From contig NZ_CP081903.1 of the NCBI RefSeq assembly GCF_020091405.1, positions 2,170,001 through 2,234,000 on the forward strand: DNA of 64,000 nt. Reading direction: 5' to 3'. The translations under genes were made by a program, and so were the position numbers. The stretch is from Bacteroides cellulosilyticus. GTDB taxonomy: Bacteria > Bacteroidota > Bacteroidia > Bacteroidales > Bacteroidaceae. Position 1 is the stretch's first letter, and every line of letters begins with the position of its first letter. Positions 42,644-51,415 of this stretch are shown in pieces. The notes under the pieces were generated by a model. That model saw only the letters and a list, made by a program, of their open reading frames with translations. It did no database searches and was not told the origin of the DNA.

Positions 42644-45600
42644 TTATTGAACCAGAATCTTTTTTCTTGCCAGCAGATAGATGCCTTTTTCCAGTCCGGT
42701 GACAGCAGTGGTACCTTCCTGTACTTCAACCTGACGTACCATGTGTCCGGCTGTATCGTAAATGGAAAGCGTACGCTCGCGGTCACTCTTGATGTAAAGA
42801 ACACCATATCGGACATAGATTTCTATTCCATTCCATGCGTCGGAAGGTAGTGCTTCTATGCCGGTGATTTCTCCTCCTATTCCTCCGATACTGTAAAGTT
42901 TCGGTGCGTTGACTATTGCCTCTTTGCTAATCAGATAAGCTTCGAAGGGTTGCACATCGCGCAAGTTACGGACGAACGCGCCACCCGGGGCGATATTCTC
43001 ATACGTAGCTGTGTTGATGGCGTACACTGTGTCATGCTTGAATACCGTTTCATAAACTGGGACCATAATTCGGTTGCTTCCTTCTATGCGTACAAGTTCC
43101 TTGTTGGAGGTTGCTTTTATCTCTACTCCTTCTGTATCTTCGGCATGGAAGAGTACTTCTCCGCTGATGTTGAACTCATCTTCATACGAATCGCTGTTGG
43201 GCATGGAGATGATATAAGGGGTATTTGATTTCATAGCAGTGGTGTGCTGGAAACCGTCAGTGGTCATTTCTGCCAGCCAGAAAGGTTTAACCCCTTCCTT
43301 GCCACTGTTGAAAGGTGCCAGTTCTCCTTTCTTTTCGTTGCTGAAAGTTTGCACATCAAATGGTAGTGCGATTGCTTCCCAACCGGCTGCATCTGTTTTG
43401 TTGCCGGAATACATACTGAAGTTGCGTTTATAGGTAATGTCTTTTGCCTTAAACGGTTGCGGGGCACGGAAGCCTTTGCCATGAGTTAAAGTAATCTTTT
43501 CGGCTATACCGCCGATAACTACATTTCCTTCATACGTGCATTCTGCTCCTTCCGGTGCAAATATAAGCAGATTGCCCATCTTGGCAGGTGTGTCGAAACT
43601 TTCGGCTGTGATAGTTGCTTGCGCATTCCAGTCTATTAGCAGCAATTGGTTGCAGCCATTGAATACGGCTTTCCCTACAGACTTTACACTAGCAGGAATT
43701 TCCATTTCAGTCAGTCCGGTACAACTGTTTAAAGCTGCTGGGGCAATCTCTGTCGTATGGTTGGAGAGTACGAGGCGTGTCAGATTGGGCAGGTTATAAA
43801 ACATGTAGTCTCCTGTGACATCATCCGCGGTGAGATAATTCTCGTAGTATTTATCCCCGCCTTCTACTATACGTGCTCCGCTGATGTCAAGCCGTTGCAG
43901 GTTCGTCAGGCTTCGGATGAACTTGATGTCGGTTCCGTTGAGATAGCCGGTAAGTGTCAGATTGACGATAGCTTCCTTATCGCCTACCAGTTCGGGCAGA
44001 GTGCCGGCTGGTTCCACATGAATGGTGTCGGAAGTGTTTTGCCCGATGCAGACGATGGTGATTGCATCCTTGTTGTAGGTCTCGTCATGGGTTGCATCGT
44101 GCAACAGGGCATAGTACGTGCCTTTTTCTTCGGTCTTCACTTTTTTACCTGTTAATATATCGCTACCACTGAGAGTATATACCAATTCGTTTTTGGGGTT
44201 GAAGATAGAAAGAATACAGGGTTGATCCGCTTTCCAATAGACGGAATCTTCTTTGTTGATATCAATGCTAATGGCTTCTAATGTCCGGCTTACAGGCTTT
44301 TGAAAGTTATTTCCTTTATTCAAGGTCAACAGTTTTGCTTCTATCGTTTGCTTGCTGGTATGTGCAAAGGTGTCGATGGAAGCAACACTCCAACGTTCCG
44401 CTTCATCCTTAAACTGAAGGTTCAATTGTACATCGCTTGCCCAGGCGAATGTTGCTGTTCCGCTCTCTTTGCTCGTACTTGTCAGTTGAATGCTTTCCGG
44501 CATCGTTTTCGGGATGATGGCTTCCGGTATGTCAAGGAGGAAGCCATCCCATTGGAGGATTTCTGTTGGTGTGAAGTTTCCGGTCTGTAACGTGTTTAAG
44601 TCATCGTTTAGCCAATAAGCATAGTTGCTGATCTTGCCTTTTGTTATGTTCTCTGATGGGCATACAAAGTATTGCGTCAACAGGATACTCCAGTTCCCGA
44701 GTTTGTCTTTTGCTCTGAAATTCAGGTAGTGTACACCTCGCTCCAAAGTAGCGACATCTAAATCGAGCATGATTGTACCGTTGGTACTTTCTGTTGTTTT
44801 CTTATTTTCAATATCTTTATCAATCCAATATTCATAACTGTTCAAGGCGTTGTCTGCTCCGTTGTCCGTACTGGTGCGATAGAAGTATTGTGTCAATAGA
44901 TTGCTCCAGTTTCCGAGTTTGTCTTTCGCTCTGAAATTCAGGTAATGTACACCTTGTGATAAATCGGACACATCTAAATCGAGCGCAATCATTCCGTTGC
45001 CGCTTTCTACGGATTTCTTATTCGTCACGTCTTTATCAATCCAGTACTCATAACTGCTCAGGGCATTATCTGCTCCGTTGTCTGTGCTGGTGCGATAGAA
45101 GTATTGCGTCAACGGATTGCTCCAGTTCCCGAGCTTATCTTTCGCTCTGAAGTTCAGATAGTGTACCCCCTGTGTTAGAGTAGTGACATCTAAATCGAGT
45201 ATGATTGTACTGTTGATACTTTCTGTTGTTTTCTTATTTGTAATGTCTTTATCAATCCAGTACTCATAACTGCTCAGGGCATTATCCGCTCCGTTATCCG
45301 TGCTGGTGCGATAAAAGTATTGCGTCAACAGATTGCTCCGGTTCCCGAGTTTATCTTTTGCTCTGAAGTTCAGATAGTGTACCCCCTGTGTTAGAGTAGT
45401 GACATCTAAATCAAGTATGATTGTACCGTTGGTACTTTCTGTTGTTTTCTTATTCGTTACGTCTTTATCAATCCAGTACTCATAACTGCTTAGGGCATTA
45501 TCCGCTCCGTTATCCGTGCTGGTACGATAGAAATACTGGGTTAAGGGGGGACTCCACTTCCCTTCGCTGTCTTTTGCACGGAAGGTGATATAGTGCAGAC

Positions 45601-45772
45601 CTTGACTGAATGTGGATACATCTGCTTCGAAAGAGATCTGTTCCTGAGTATGGGCAGTATACACTTTCGATGGATAGTCCGTATCGAACCAGTACTCATA
45701 TCCTACCAGACTTTGTCCTTTTGTCAGTGTAGACAAAAGGAGCAAGGATAGTATATAAGTTATTCTTTTCAT
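42644..45772 (-). CDS. secreted repeat and leucine-rich protein with type IX-like tail
   Basis: 1042 residues. A signal peptide (to about LTKGQ) is followed by five tandem domains of about 72 residues (YEYWIDKD, LDLDV, LTQGVHYLNFRAKDKLG, LLTQYFYRTSTDNGADNALSS). Then come a region near 390-560, a BspA-like LRR_5 part (about 600-740; LTNLQRLDISGA, NLTRLVLSNHT, NSCTGLTEMEIPASVKSVGKAVFNGC), and a C-terminal tail LSIYDTAGHMVRQVEVQEG to KGIYLLARKK, like Por/type IX sorting domains. It is the last gene of a four-gene operon. It is probably displayed on or released from the outer membrane; the ligand is unknown. Confidence 0.82.
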   Translation of the reverse strand: MKRITYILSLLLLSTLTKGQSLVGYEYWFDTDYPSKVYTAHTQEQISFEADVSTFSQGLHYITFRAKDSEGKWSPPLTQYFYRTSTDNGADNALSSYEYWIDKDVTNKKTTESTNGTIILDLDVTTLTQGVHYLNFRAKDKLGNRSNLLTQYFYRTSTDNGADNALSSYEYWIDKDITNKKTTESINSTIILDLDVTTLTQGVHYLNFRAKDKLGNWSNPLTQYFYRTSTDNGADNALSSYEYWIDKDVTNKKSVESGNGMIALDLDVSDLSQGVHYLNFRAKDKLGNWSNLLTQYFYRTSTDNGADNALNSYEYWIDKDIENKKTTESTNGTIMLDLDVATLERGVHYLNFRAKDKLGNWSILLTQYFVCPSENITKGKISNYAYWLNDDLNTLQTGNFTPTEILQWDGFLLDIPEAIIPKTMPESIQLTSTSKESGTATFAWASDVQLNLQFKDEAERWSVASIDTFAHTSKQTIEAKLLTLNKGNNFQKPVSRTLEAISIDINKEDSVYWKADQPCILSIFNPKNELVYTLSGSDILTGKKVKTEEKGTYYALLHDATHDETYNKDAITIVCIGQNTSDTIHVEPAGTLPELVGDKEAIVNLTLTGYLNGTDIKFIRSLTNLQRLDISGARIVEGGDKYYENYLTADDVTGDYMFYNLPNLTRLVLSNHTTEIAPAALNSCTGLTEMEIPASVKSVGKAVFNGCNQLLLIDWNAQATITAESFDTPAKMGNLLIFAPEGAECTYEGNVVIGGIAEKITLTHGKGFRAPQPFKAKDITYKRNFSMYSGNKTDAAGWEAIALPFDVQTFSNEKKGELAPFNSGKEGVKPFWLAEMTTDGFQHTTAMKSNTPYIISMPNSDSYEDEFNISGEVLFHAEDTEGVEIKATSNKELVRIEGSNRIMVPVYETVFKHDTVYAINTATYENIAPGGAFVRNLRDVQPFEAYLISKEAIVNAPKLYSIGGIGGEITGIEALPSDAWNGIEIYVRYGVLYIKSDRERTLSIYDTAGHMVRQVEVQEGTTAVTGLEKGIYLLARKKILVQ
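44640..45710. repeat. five coding tandem repeats of about 216 bp
   Basis: Units of about 72 codons repeat five times at the start of the 1042-residue protein. The central three are nearly identical at DNA level, the first and last more diverged, as expected from recent unequal recombination. Confidence 0.85.
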
Positions 45773-45777
45773 ACTTT

Positions 45778-46836
45778 TTATAGTGTATTATCTCCTACTT
45801 TTACAGTAATACTGACTTTCAGCTTCCCATTTTCTGTTTTAGGGGCGATGTTCTTTGATACAATGGTGGGGATGGTGAGGATGGTATTGAAAGGGCTGCT
45901 ACCGCCATGTATTCCGACTTGAGTGCCGTCTGTGCCGATGTATTGGGTTTCCCAGCCATCAAGGAGAGGATATCTATGCCCTTCATGATAGTTACCAAAA
46001 GGTGTATTGCCAAAATCTATATGGTAATTAGAACTTTGTACAATAACACCGTTGAGGGCATTTTCATAACAATATAGATTGTTGTATGCATTACATTCTG
46101 ATTTGAGTGATGCTCCGCCACTATAATATTGTTCAAAGCCGTCATACGTATATACATCAAATATAACATTATTCCTAAATGTTCCAATCAAGTTATTCGT
46201 AGGATTAATAATAACATTATTCTGCAACAATATTGAAGATGTAGTTATATTGCTCCCTAAATATTTAACGATACTGTTACTAACCACCATATTCTGTGAA
46301 TCTCCCGGTTCCAACCAAGAGGCAACCCGGCAATGAATAATAGACACCCCATCAGACGTTGTCATATTCTTATTTTCCGCATCCCAAAAAGTTAGATTCT
46401 GAAATCTGCATTTCACGAATGATGCCGCAGACAAATGCTTGGTTATTCTGACACGGTCTGCAGAATAAATACCTTCTATATATAACCCTTTAGTCGGTGC
46501 ATCATTTACAGTTTCCAGTGCTATTGCAAAATCTCCCGCTATTCGGGTTGGAAATGCCATATTTCCTTCTTTTTGTGATGTAGTATCTGCTCTCATCTCA
46601 TATCCATTGCCATAGATAGACACTGCTTTTGTGATGTCTATAGCATTATATGTACCCGCTCCTAATGTAATGGTGTTCCCGTTCTCTGCTGCTTCCATTG
46701 CTTCTTTAAACGCATCCGAACCATAGAAATACTGTGTAGTTTCTCCTTTTTGCAATGTTGCCAAAAGGACATCCTGCGCTTTTGCACTGCCTATCGCAAC
46801 ACAAACCATAACTAACGAAAATAATACCTTTTTCAT
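45778..46836 (-). CDS. secreted parallel beta-helix protein
   Basis: 352 residues. A signal peptide (to about GSAKAQ) is followed by DUF1565/pectate-lyase-like beta-helix turns: ENGNTITLGAGTYNAIDITKAVSIYGNGYEM, then a ladder of short strands with Asn/Val (SNSIVKYLGSN, LLQNNVIINPTNN, FRNNVIFDVYTYD). No catalytic residues of polysaccharide lyases can be assigned. The ATG is 26 bases after the preceding gene's stop. It ends close to its neighbour (5 bases) and lacks a type IX tail of its own, so it may belong with the neighbouring repeat protein. Confidence 0.7.
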   Translation of the reverse strand: MKKVLFSLVMVCVAIGSAKAQDVLLATLQKGETTQYFYGSDAFKEAMEAAENGNTITLGAGTYNAIDITKAVSIYGNGYEMRADTTSQKEGNMAFPTRIAGDFAIALETVNDAPTKGLYIEGIYSADRVRITKHLSAASFVKCRFQNLTFWDAENKNMTTSDGVSIIHCRVASWLEPGDSQNMVVSNSIVKYLGSNITTSSILLQNNVIINPTNNLIGTFRNNVIFDVYTYDGFEQYYSGGASLKSECNAYNNLYCYENALNGVIVQSSNYHIDFGNTPFGNYHEGHRYPLLDGWETQYIGTDGTQVGIHGGSSPFNTILTIPTIVSKNIAPKTENGKLKVSITVKVGDNTL

Positions 46837-46862
46837 AATCTTGAATTTTAGTAGTTAATATT

Positions 46863-48527
46863 TTATTTCTTTTTTATCGTTCTTGTTCCCGGGAATGCCG
46901 GATCATCAATGCTCGGGTCTGTCTTTTTAGTTTTTGCCGTTGTGGTACCGCTGTAAGCATATCCGTTTTTGTTATGAGCATACGCCCGAATATAATAGGT
47001 TGTATATCCGATAAGTCCTGTCATTGTCGCTGACATTTCTCCTGTGGTACCGTCTATCTTGATTATTCCTTCATTTTCTTCTATAGTCGGCGTTCCTGTA
47101 TGGCTATAGACGAATCCCCGTTCATCAATCTTCGCTCCTCCGTCACTCGAAATCGTTGCGGATGCGTCGAGGGTAGATGGGGTAGGATTGCTTGCGGAGA
47201 TATTTTCTATTGTAGCAATGGTGGAACTCCCCGTCTTTATTTTAATGAATGCACTACTGTATCCCACTCCTTTCGGGTTGATGGCATAAGCCCGTACATA
47301 ATATTCCGTATTATACTTCAGTCCGGTCAATACAGCTTTAAAATCATTTCCGGTAGAGGACGAGGCGACAAAGTCATTATCCAGGGTCGGTTCGGAATTG
47401 CTTGTACTCCAGCAGAACCCTTTTTCGGTGATGGTAAGTCCACCGTTGTCTGTGACGGATGCTTTTATGATTGCATTATCATCGTTTACCTGTACTTCCT
47501 GAAGATTGCCGAGTGTCGGCTTAAAAGTTTGTTGCGTCTTCACCGTAATACTGGTGCTATAGAACACACCGTCGCGGGTACGTGCGTAAGCACTAATATA
47601 ATAAGTTGCCCCTTCTTCAAGTCCTGTTATTGTGAAGTCTACGGCGTTTCCTTCTGACTCATCTTTTGCTGATGTGTCATTAATTGTCGGTGAAGTTACC
47701 GTTTTGCTAAAGCAAGCCCCTTTTTCGATTATACTGAAATCGGCAGCTGCTGTAATGATAGATTTAATATGTACGGATGACACATCCAGGTCACTATAAT
47801 CCGGTACTGATAGGGAAACTGTTTGTTTGACGGGAGTAGTACACTCTATGGTATTGCTGTAGCCGATTCCCTTTTCATTGAGAGCATACGCCCGGATGTA
47901 ATATCTTTGTTCCGGTTTTAATCCTTCGATGAGAGCGCTGAAAGTATCTGTCGTCTCTTTAACTTCTATTTTGTTCCCATTCACGGAAGGTTCGGCGGTT
48001 TCCGCACTCCAACAGAATCCCCGTCCGAGGATGTCGAATCCCCGTTTGTCCGTGATGGTTGCCGATACTTTCATACTGCTGGCGGTCAGGTCTTTGTCCG
48101 CAATGCTGCCCATATTCAGGCGCGGGGTCTTTTCGGTGATACTGAATGATACGATTTCTCCCCGCTTTATGCTGTATCCGCTGGAAGCGTAAATACAGAA
48201 ATAGTAGGTTCCCGGTGACATCTCTTTTAAGTCGCAGAGGTATTTGTTGCCTGTATTTGAGGAAGCGGTTTCCTTTATGGCCTTTTCGCTTCCGGAAGTG
48301 ATGATTTCCTCCGAAGTGGCGATTAGAAATCCGATTTCATTTTGAATCGTGCTTTGAGGATTGGTTGCCACTTCTCCTGAAAGAGTTATGTCTATGCCCG
48401 GTTTATCGAGGTCTTCTGCACTTCCGGTCGTCACGGTGGGTGCAAAACTTGTAGGTTCGGTATCCTTTTCACATCCTGTCACCCATAGCAACAGGCTGCA
48501 CCAAATGATATATTGTAGTCTTTTCAT
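46863..48527 (-). CDS. lipoprotein with fibronectin type III-like repeats
   Basis: 554 residues. Lipobox VTGC at about residues 16-19 (MKRLQYIIWCSLLLWVTGC). About five or six repeated domains of roughly 90 residues follow, each with a motif of the form ERGFCWS...EPT, GL, Y.YRAYA.N..G.GYS (for example GFCWSTSNSEPTLDND and YYVRAYAINPKGVGYSS), the FN3-like pattern common in Bacteroidetes surface lipoproteins. It ends in a Lys-rich tail. It is presumably on the outer membrane as an adhesin or scaffold in the operon. Confidence 0.82.
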   Translation of the reverse strand: MKRLQYIIWCSLLLWVTGCEKDTEPTSFAPTVTTGSAEDLDKPGIDITLSGEVATNPQSTIQNEIGFLIATSEEIITSGSEKAIKETASSNTGNKYLCDLKEMSPGTYYFCIYASSGYSIKRGEIVSFSITEKTPRLNMGSIADKDLTASSMKVSATITDKRGFDILGRGFCWSAETAEPSVNGNKIEVKETTDTFSALIEGLKPEQRYYIRAYALNEKGIGYSNTIECTTPVKQTVSLSVPDYSDLDVSSVHIKSIITAAADFSIIEKGACFSKTVTSPTINDTSAKDESEGNAVDFTITGLEEGATYYISAYARTRDGVFYSTSITVKTQQTFKPTLGNLQEVQVNDDNAIIKASVTDNGGLTITEKGFCWSTSNSEPTLDNDFVASSSTGNDFKAVLTGLKYNTEYYVRAYAINPKGVGYSSAFIKIKTGSSTIATIENISASNPTPSTLDASATISSDGGAKIDERGFVYSHTGTPTIEENEGIIKIDGTTGEMSATMTGLIGYTTYYIRAYAHNKNGYAYSGTTTAKTKKTDPSIDDPAFPGTRTIKKK

Positions 48528-48554
48528 TGTTCAAATAAGGATTAAGATTAAGAA

Positions 48555-49904
48555 TCAGAAAAAGAAGCCTATTCCTGCACTGAGTTCATGATATTTGAAG
48601 TTGACGGTTTGGAAGCCAACAGAAATGGCAAACTGTCCCAGTCGTCCGATGGCACCCACTTCGGCTGCTACACCAGTGGCAGAGTGGTCAGTGTTTTTCA
48701 CCAGTTCGCCGTCTATCGTTTCCCATGCCAGCACCCGGTTGCCGTATCCGGCACCAATGTAGGCATACAATGGCTTGACAATTCTTCGTAAATATCCTGC
48801 TGTGATGGACATGCGTGCTTTGGTTGTGGCACCTTCCTTATAATAAGGAGTACCTGAGCCATTGCTCAATGCTCCTGTGTCATCGCATTCCAGATCGGTG
48901 GAAGCTGAGCCAAAGTCGCTGCGGAAACGAATGTATGCCCCGTTGTTGCTGACTATGCCGACCATCGCCCCGTAAGAAGTTTGTGAAGGGTGATAGCCGA
49001 CTTCCGCCATTACCAGTGTGCGGCGCGGTTCTTTGGGCTTGATGGTCGATTTCATCTTGAAAGTGAGGCTGCTTGTCTGCCCGGCTTTAATCGTTACGGT
49101 ACTATCCATTGGGAAGAAGAACTCTTTTTCTATACGTACCCGATAGTCTTTCAGGGGTAAGCGGTCACTTTTATAAGGAGTTTGCCCCGCCAATTCGTTG
49201 TCTATATAAACTTTGGCATCCTGTTCGGGCAGGGAGAAGATTTCCAGATATCCGAATCTTGGTTTCAGCGTTACGCTTATGATTTTCTGTTCGCTGCCCA
49301 GGTCGATGATCCCGGCTTCGGGGGCATACATGGGAGCTTCTACGCGATAGGTATGGGTACCTTTTTTCATGGTGGCGGTGAACAGTCCGTTTTCGGTAGG
49401 CACTTTGTCATCATCCATGTAGATGTCGGCTGTTGCCGGGTCGGGGCGCATGACGATGAGTTGAGTATTGGCATCCACGGGTGTTTGTTGTGTGCCGTCT
49501 CCTACTTGTATTTCCATTTCGTAGACAGTAGCTTTCTCAATAATGTCAGGATAGAAGTAATTGCGGAGTACACCGAACTTATCGTGCATGATTGAGATGC
49601 GCCGTGCTCCACGGGGGATGTACAGCCAGATTTCTCCGGGTTTGTTTTCGCGGGTAACGATGCCGAGCGCGTCCGGTTCGAACATCAAGTCTTTTTCAGT
49701 TGTGACGATGCGGATGAGGGCACATACTTCTCCGTTCTGATCCCGTTGCGGAGCGGTGATCCGGGCGGTGACATCGGTTTCCATCCGGTTGAATGCAGTT
49801 ACCTGGATTTTGTTTTGCGCTTCTGTAGTAATGGCTGCGAAGAACAAACACATCGTTAAAAGAAGTTTTGCCGACAACCATTTTGTGATTTTCCTGTTTG
49901 TCAT
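48555..49904 (-). CDS. PEGA-domain outer-membrane protein
   Basis: 449 residues. A signal peptide (to about AITTEAQ) is followed by an N-terminal sandwich part, then PEGA-type domains (GYLEIFSLPEQDAKVYIDNE, LAGQTPYKSDRLPLKDYRV), then a C-terminal half of alternating strands ending FKYHELSAGIGFFF, a BamA-type terminal aromatic run, so a small barrel is likely. The PEGA unit is thought to bind surface sugars or proteins. It is the first gene of the operon reading to 42644. An approximately 290-base leader with two similar hairpins precedes it. Confidence 0.8.
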   Translation of the reverse strand: MTNRKITKWLSAKLLLTMCLFFAAITTEAQNKIQVTAFNRMETDVTARITAPQRDQNGEVCALIRIVTTEKDLMFEPDALGIVTRENKPGEIWLYIPRGARRISIMHDKFGVLRNYFYPDIIEKATVYEMEIQVGDGTQQTPVDANTQLIVMRPDPATADIYMDDDKVPTENGLFTATMKKGTHTYRVEAPMYAPEAGIIDLGSEQKIISVTLKPRFGYLEIFSLPEQDAKVYIDNELAGQTPYKSDRLPLKDYRVRIEKEFFFPMDSTVTIKAGQTSSLTFKMKSTIKPKEPRRTLVMAEVGYHPSQTSYGAMVGIVSNNGAYIRFRSDFGSASTDLECDDTGALSNGSGTPYYKEGATTKARMSITAGYLRRIVKPLYAYIGAGYGNRVLAWETIDGELVKNTDHSATGVAAEVGAIGRLGQFAISVGFQTVNFKYHELSAGIGFFF

Positions 49905-49962
49905 AGCGTGTTTTTCTGTTTCTTCCGTCTATCCTCTCCGGCGGAGGTTACTATATAAAAAA

Positions 49963-50040
49963 GCGTGAGGACTGTTTCTGTTCATCTATCCTCTAAGGTT
50001 CTGGAATACCTTGCCCCAGGATGAACAACAGCCCTCACGC
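49963..50040. repeat. hairpin element A in the operon leader
   Basis: GCGTGAGG (49963-49970) and CCTCACGC (50033-50040) close a stem continued by CTGTT/AACAG and GTTCATC/GATGAAC, around a loop containing CTCTAAGGTTCTGGAA. Related in inverted orientation to 50064-50142. Confidence 0.7.
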
Positions 50041-50063
50041 CTATGTTATGTATATAACGTAGA

Positions 50064-50142
50064 CGTGAAGAAACTGTTGCTATTGTCCCAGGGTTGAATT
50101 TTCCAGATTCTAGAGTTGGAACAACAACTTTCGCTTCTTGCG
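50064..50142. repeat. hairpin element B, inverted diverged copy of element A
   Basis: Read on the minus strand, it shows CTCTAGAATCTGGAA, then CCCTGGGACAA and CAACAG. These match CTCTAAGGTTCTGGAA, GCCCCAGGATGAA and AACAACAG of element A on the plus strand. The end stem is weaker. Confidence 0.55.
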
Positions 50143-50204
50143 TTCTTAAACTCACATTTTATAGTCTTATGCGTCACTTATCTCTATAAGCGGCAAGACC
50201 GATA

Positions 50205-50212
50205 CAAATGTA
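50205..50212 (-). promoter_or_regulatory. -7 box of the 42644-49904 operon
   Basis: TACATTTG on the minus strand. It would give a leader of about 290 bases including both hairpin elements. No clear -33 box. Confidence 0.5.
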
Positions 50213-50855
50213 GGATAATATTTCTTAATAAAGAATTTCCTTTAGATAATTTTTTATTATAAATAGTGGAATACTGGTTAATGTCTGCGTTGCTTTTTCT
50301 GCATAATCTGTTATATCGACCACTTAGTATGGATATAATGCTGTTTATCTAAAAAAACGTATCCTGACATTTCTCGGATGCTGCTTGCTCTGTAGCAATT
50401 TATGTTTGGATATGACAACTATCCCTTGAATCTGAACTTTGATTTGTCCTTTCTATAAATCTACTTTTCTTCTTACAGTTCTTTCAGCTTTTTCCGGATC
50501 GCCCCATTTAACGGCTTTACGGCTGAAACTTCCGGTGTATGAGCTGAATCATCCAAAAATTACTCAGTGATGCCATACTTTATCAATCTGACAGATTGAC
50601 AAAGTGATAATCCTAATGCGCGAGAATGTTTTCTTTCAAGCCCTACCGGAGGGAAAGAAGAAAAAATGCAAGGATAACGTTTGGCGGAAGTGCACGATGA
50701 GAACTGTTTGTGGAAAAAGAAGGCACAGTGTTCTTCTTGTGTTCTATTTCATTCCAAATAATCTTCATCTTTAATGTAATTACAGCAAAAAGTAATATGC
50801 CGGATGATCCGACTTCGTATTCAAATAGAACCGAATAAACCGGTTTTGGAGGAAG

Positions 50856-51006
50856 GCTACACCCTTTTTCCCGGATGGTATCACCCTTTTAGCAGGATGG
50901 CTACACCTTTTTCCAAAAAGGGTGTAGCCATCTTACAAATTACACCGTTAGTTTTACCCTGTTACACCGTTAGTTTTGCTTAATTACATCGTTAGTTTGA
51001 GGTAAA
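50856..51006. repeat. two adjacent 22-bp tandem arrays
   Basis: First set: units at 50856, 50878 and 50900 with the core CTACACCCTTTT (or TATCACCCTTTT). Second set: units at 50941, 50963 and 50985 with the core TACACCGTTAGTTTT. All spacings inside each set are exactly 22 bp. At the join, 50899-50929, the last unit of the first set folds on the following bases as GGCTACACC...GGTGTAGCC. Confidence 0.85.
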
Positions 51007-51156
51007 CCGATGATTTATTTCAAGGAAAATGAGGATTCATTGTTCCAGAAGAGCATTTTTAATCCAAGCGTGTGTTAGCGGAATTCGTGTATTGGCATCT
51101 TTATGGTTGTAAAGCAGGAATATTAGCGTTATTATTCTTATTCGTCAACCATAGTC

Positions 51157-51244
51157 GTGTTGCGTCTATATATCGTGCGTGTTGCATCTATATATCGTGC
51201 AGATTGCATCTATATATCAGACGCGTTGTATCTATATATCCAAT
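51157..51244. repeat. tandem array, four units of 22 bp, AT-rich core
   Basis: Units start at 51157, 51179, 51201 and 51223, each exactly 22 bp and sharing TTGCATCTATATATC (one base variants). A fifth, half-conserved unit follows. It lies about 170 bases upstream of the ATG at 51416. Confidence 0.88.
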
Positions 51245-51383
51245 GGCGCCCATATATAGTGTCTTTTTCTGTCTTTAGCCTAAGAGCTGATAAACAGAGC
51301 ATTCTAATAATGACTGAAAGAACTGAAACAAGATGTCTTACAATATTTTTGAATAAATAATAGTTGATAAATAAGAAAATCAT

Positions 51384-51391
51384 TAAATTTG
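51384..51391 (+). promoter_or_regulatory. possible -7 box of the papain-like operon
   Basis: TAAATTTG fits TAnnTTTG, 25 bases before the ATG at 51416. The surroundings are very AT-rich, so a chance match is possible. Confidence 0.4.
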
Positions 51392-51415
51392 TAATTTGTT
51401 AAACGTATCTCTTAT

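Larger units (their letters stand above)
49905..51415. other. 1.5-kb gene-less stretch between divergent operons
   Basis: It carries the leader hairpins and promoter of the minus-strand operon (to about 50235), a middle part (50240-50850) in which I see no gene, the 22-bp arrays, and the promoter of the plus-strand operon. Short frames (for example 50643-50768 minus, 41 codons) have no recognisable features. Confidence 0.65.

Noticed and set aside
50643..50768. Minus-strand small gene of 41 codons (MKIIWNEIEHKK...)
   Set aside because: No recognisable family, no ribosome site or promoter of its own; could be chance in a 600-base gap.
51072..51278. Plus-strand open frame of 68 codons over the 22-bp array
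   Set aside because: The frame is produced by the TATATAT repeats; 22 is not a multiple of three, so the repeats read in three different frames.
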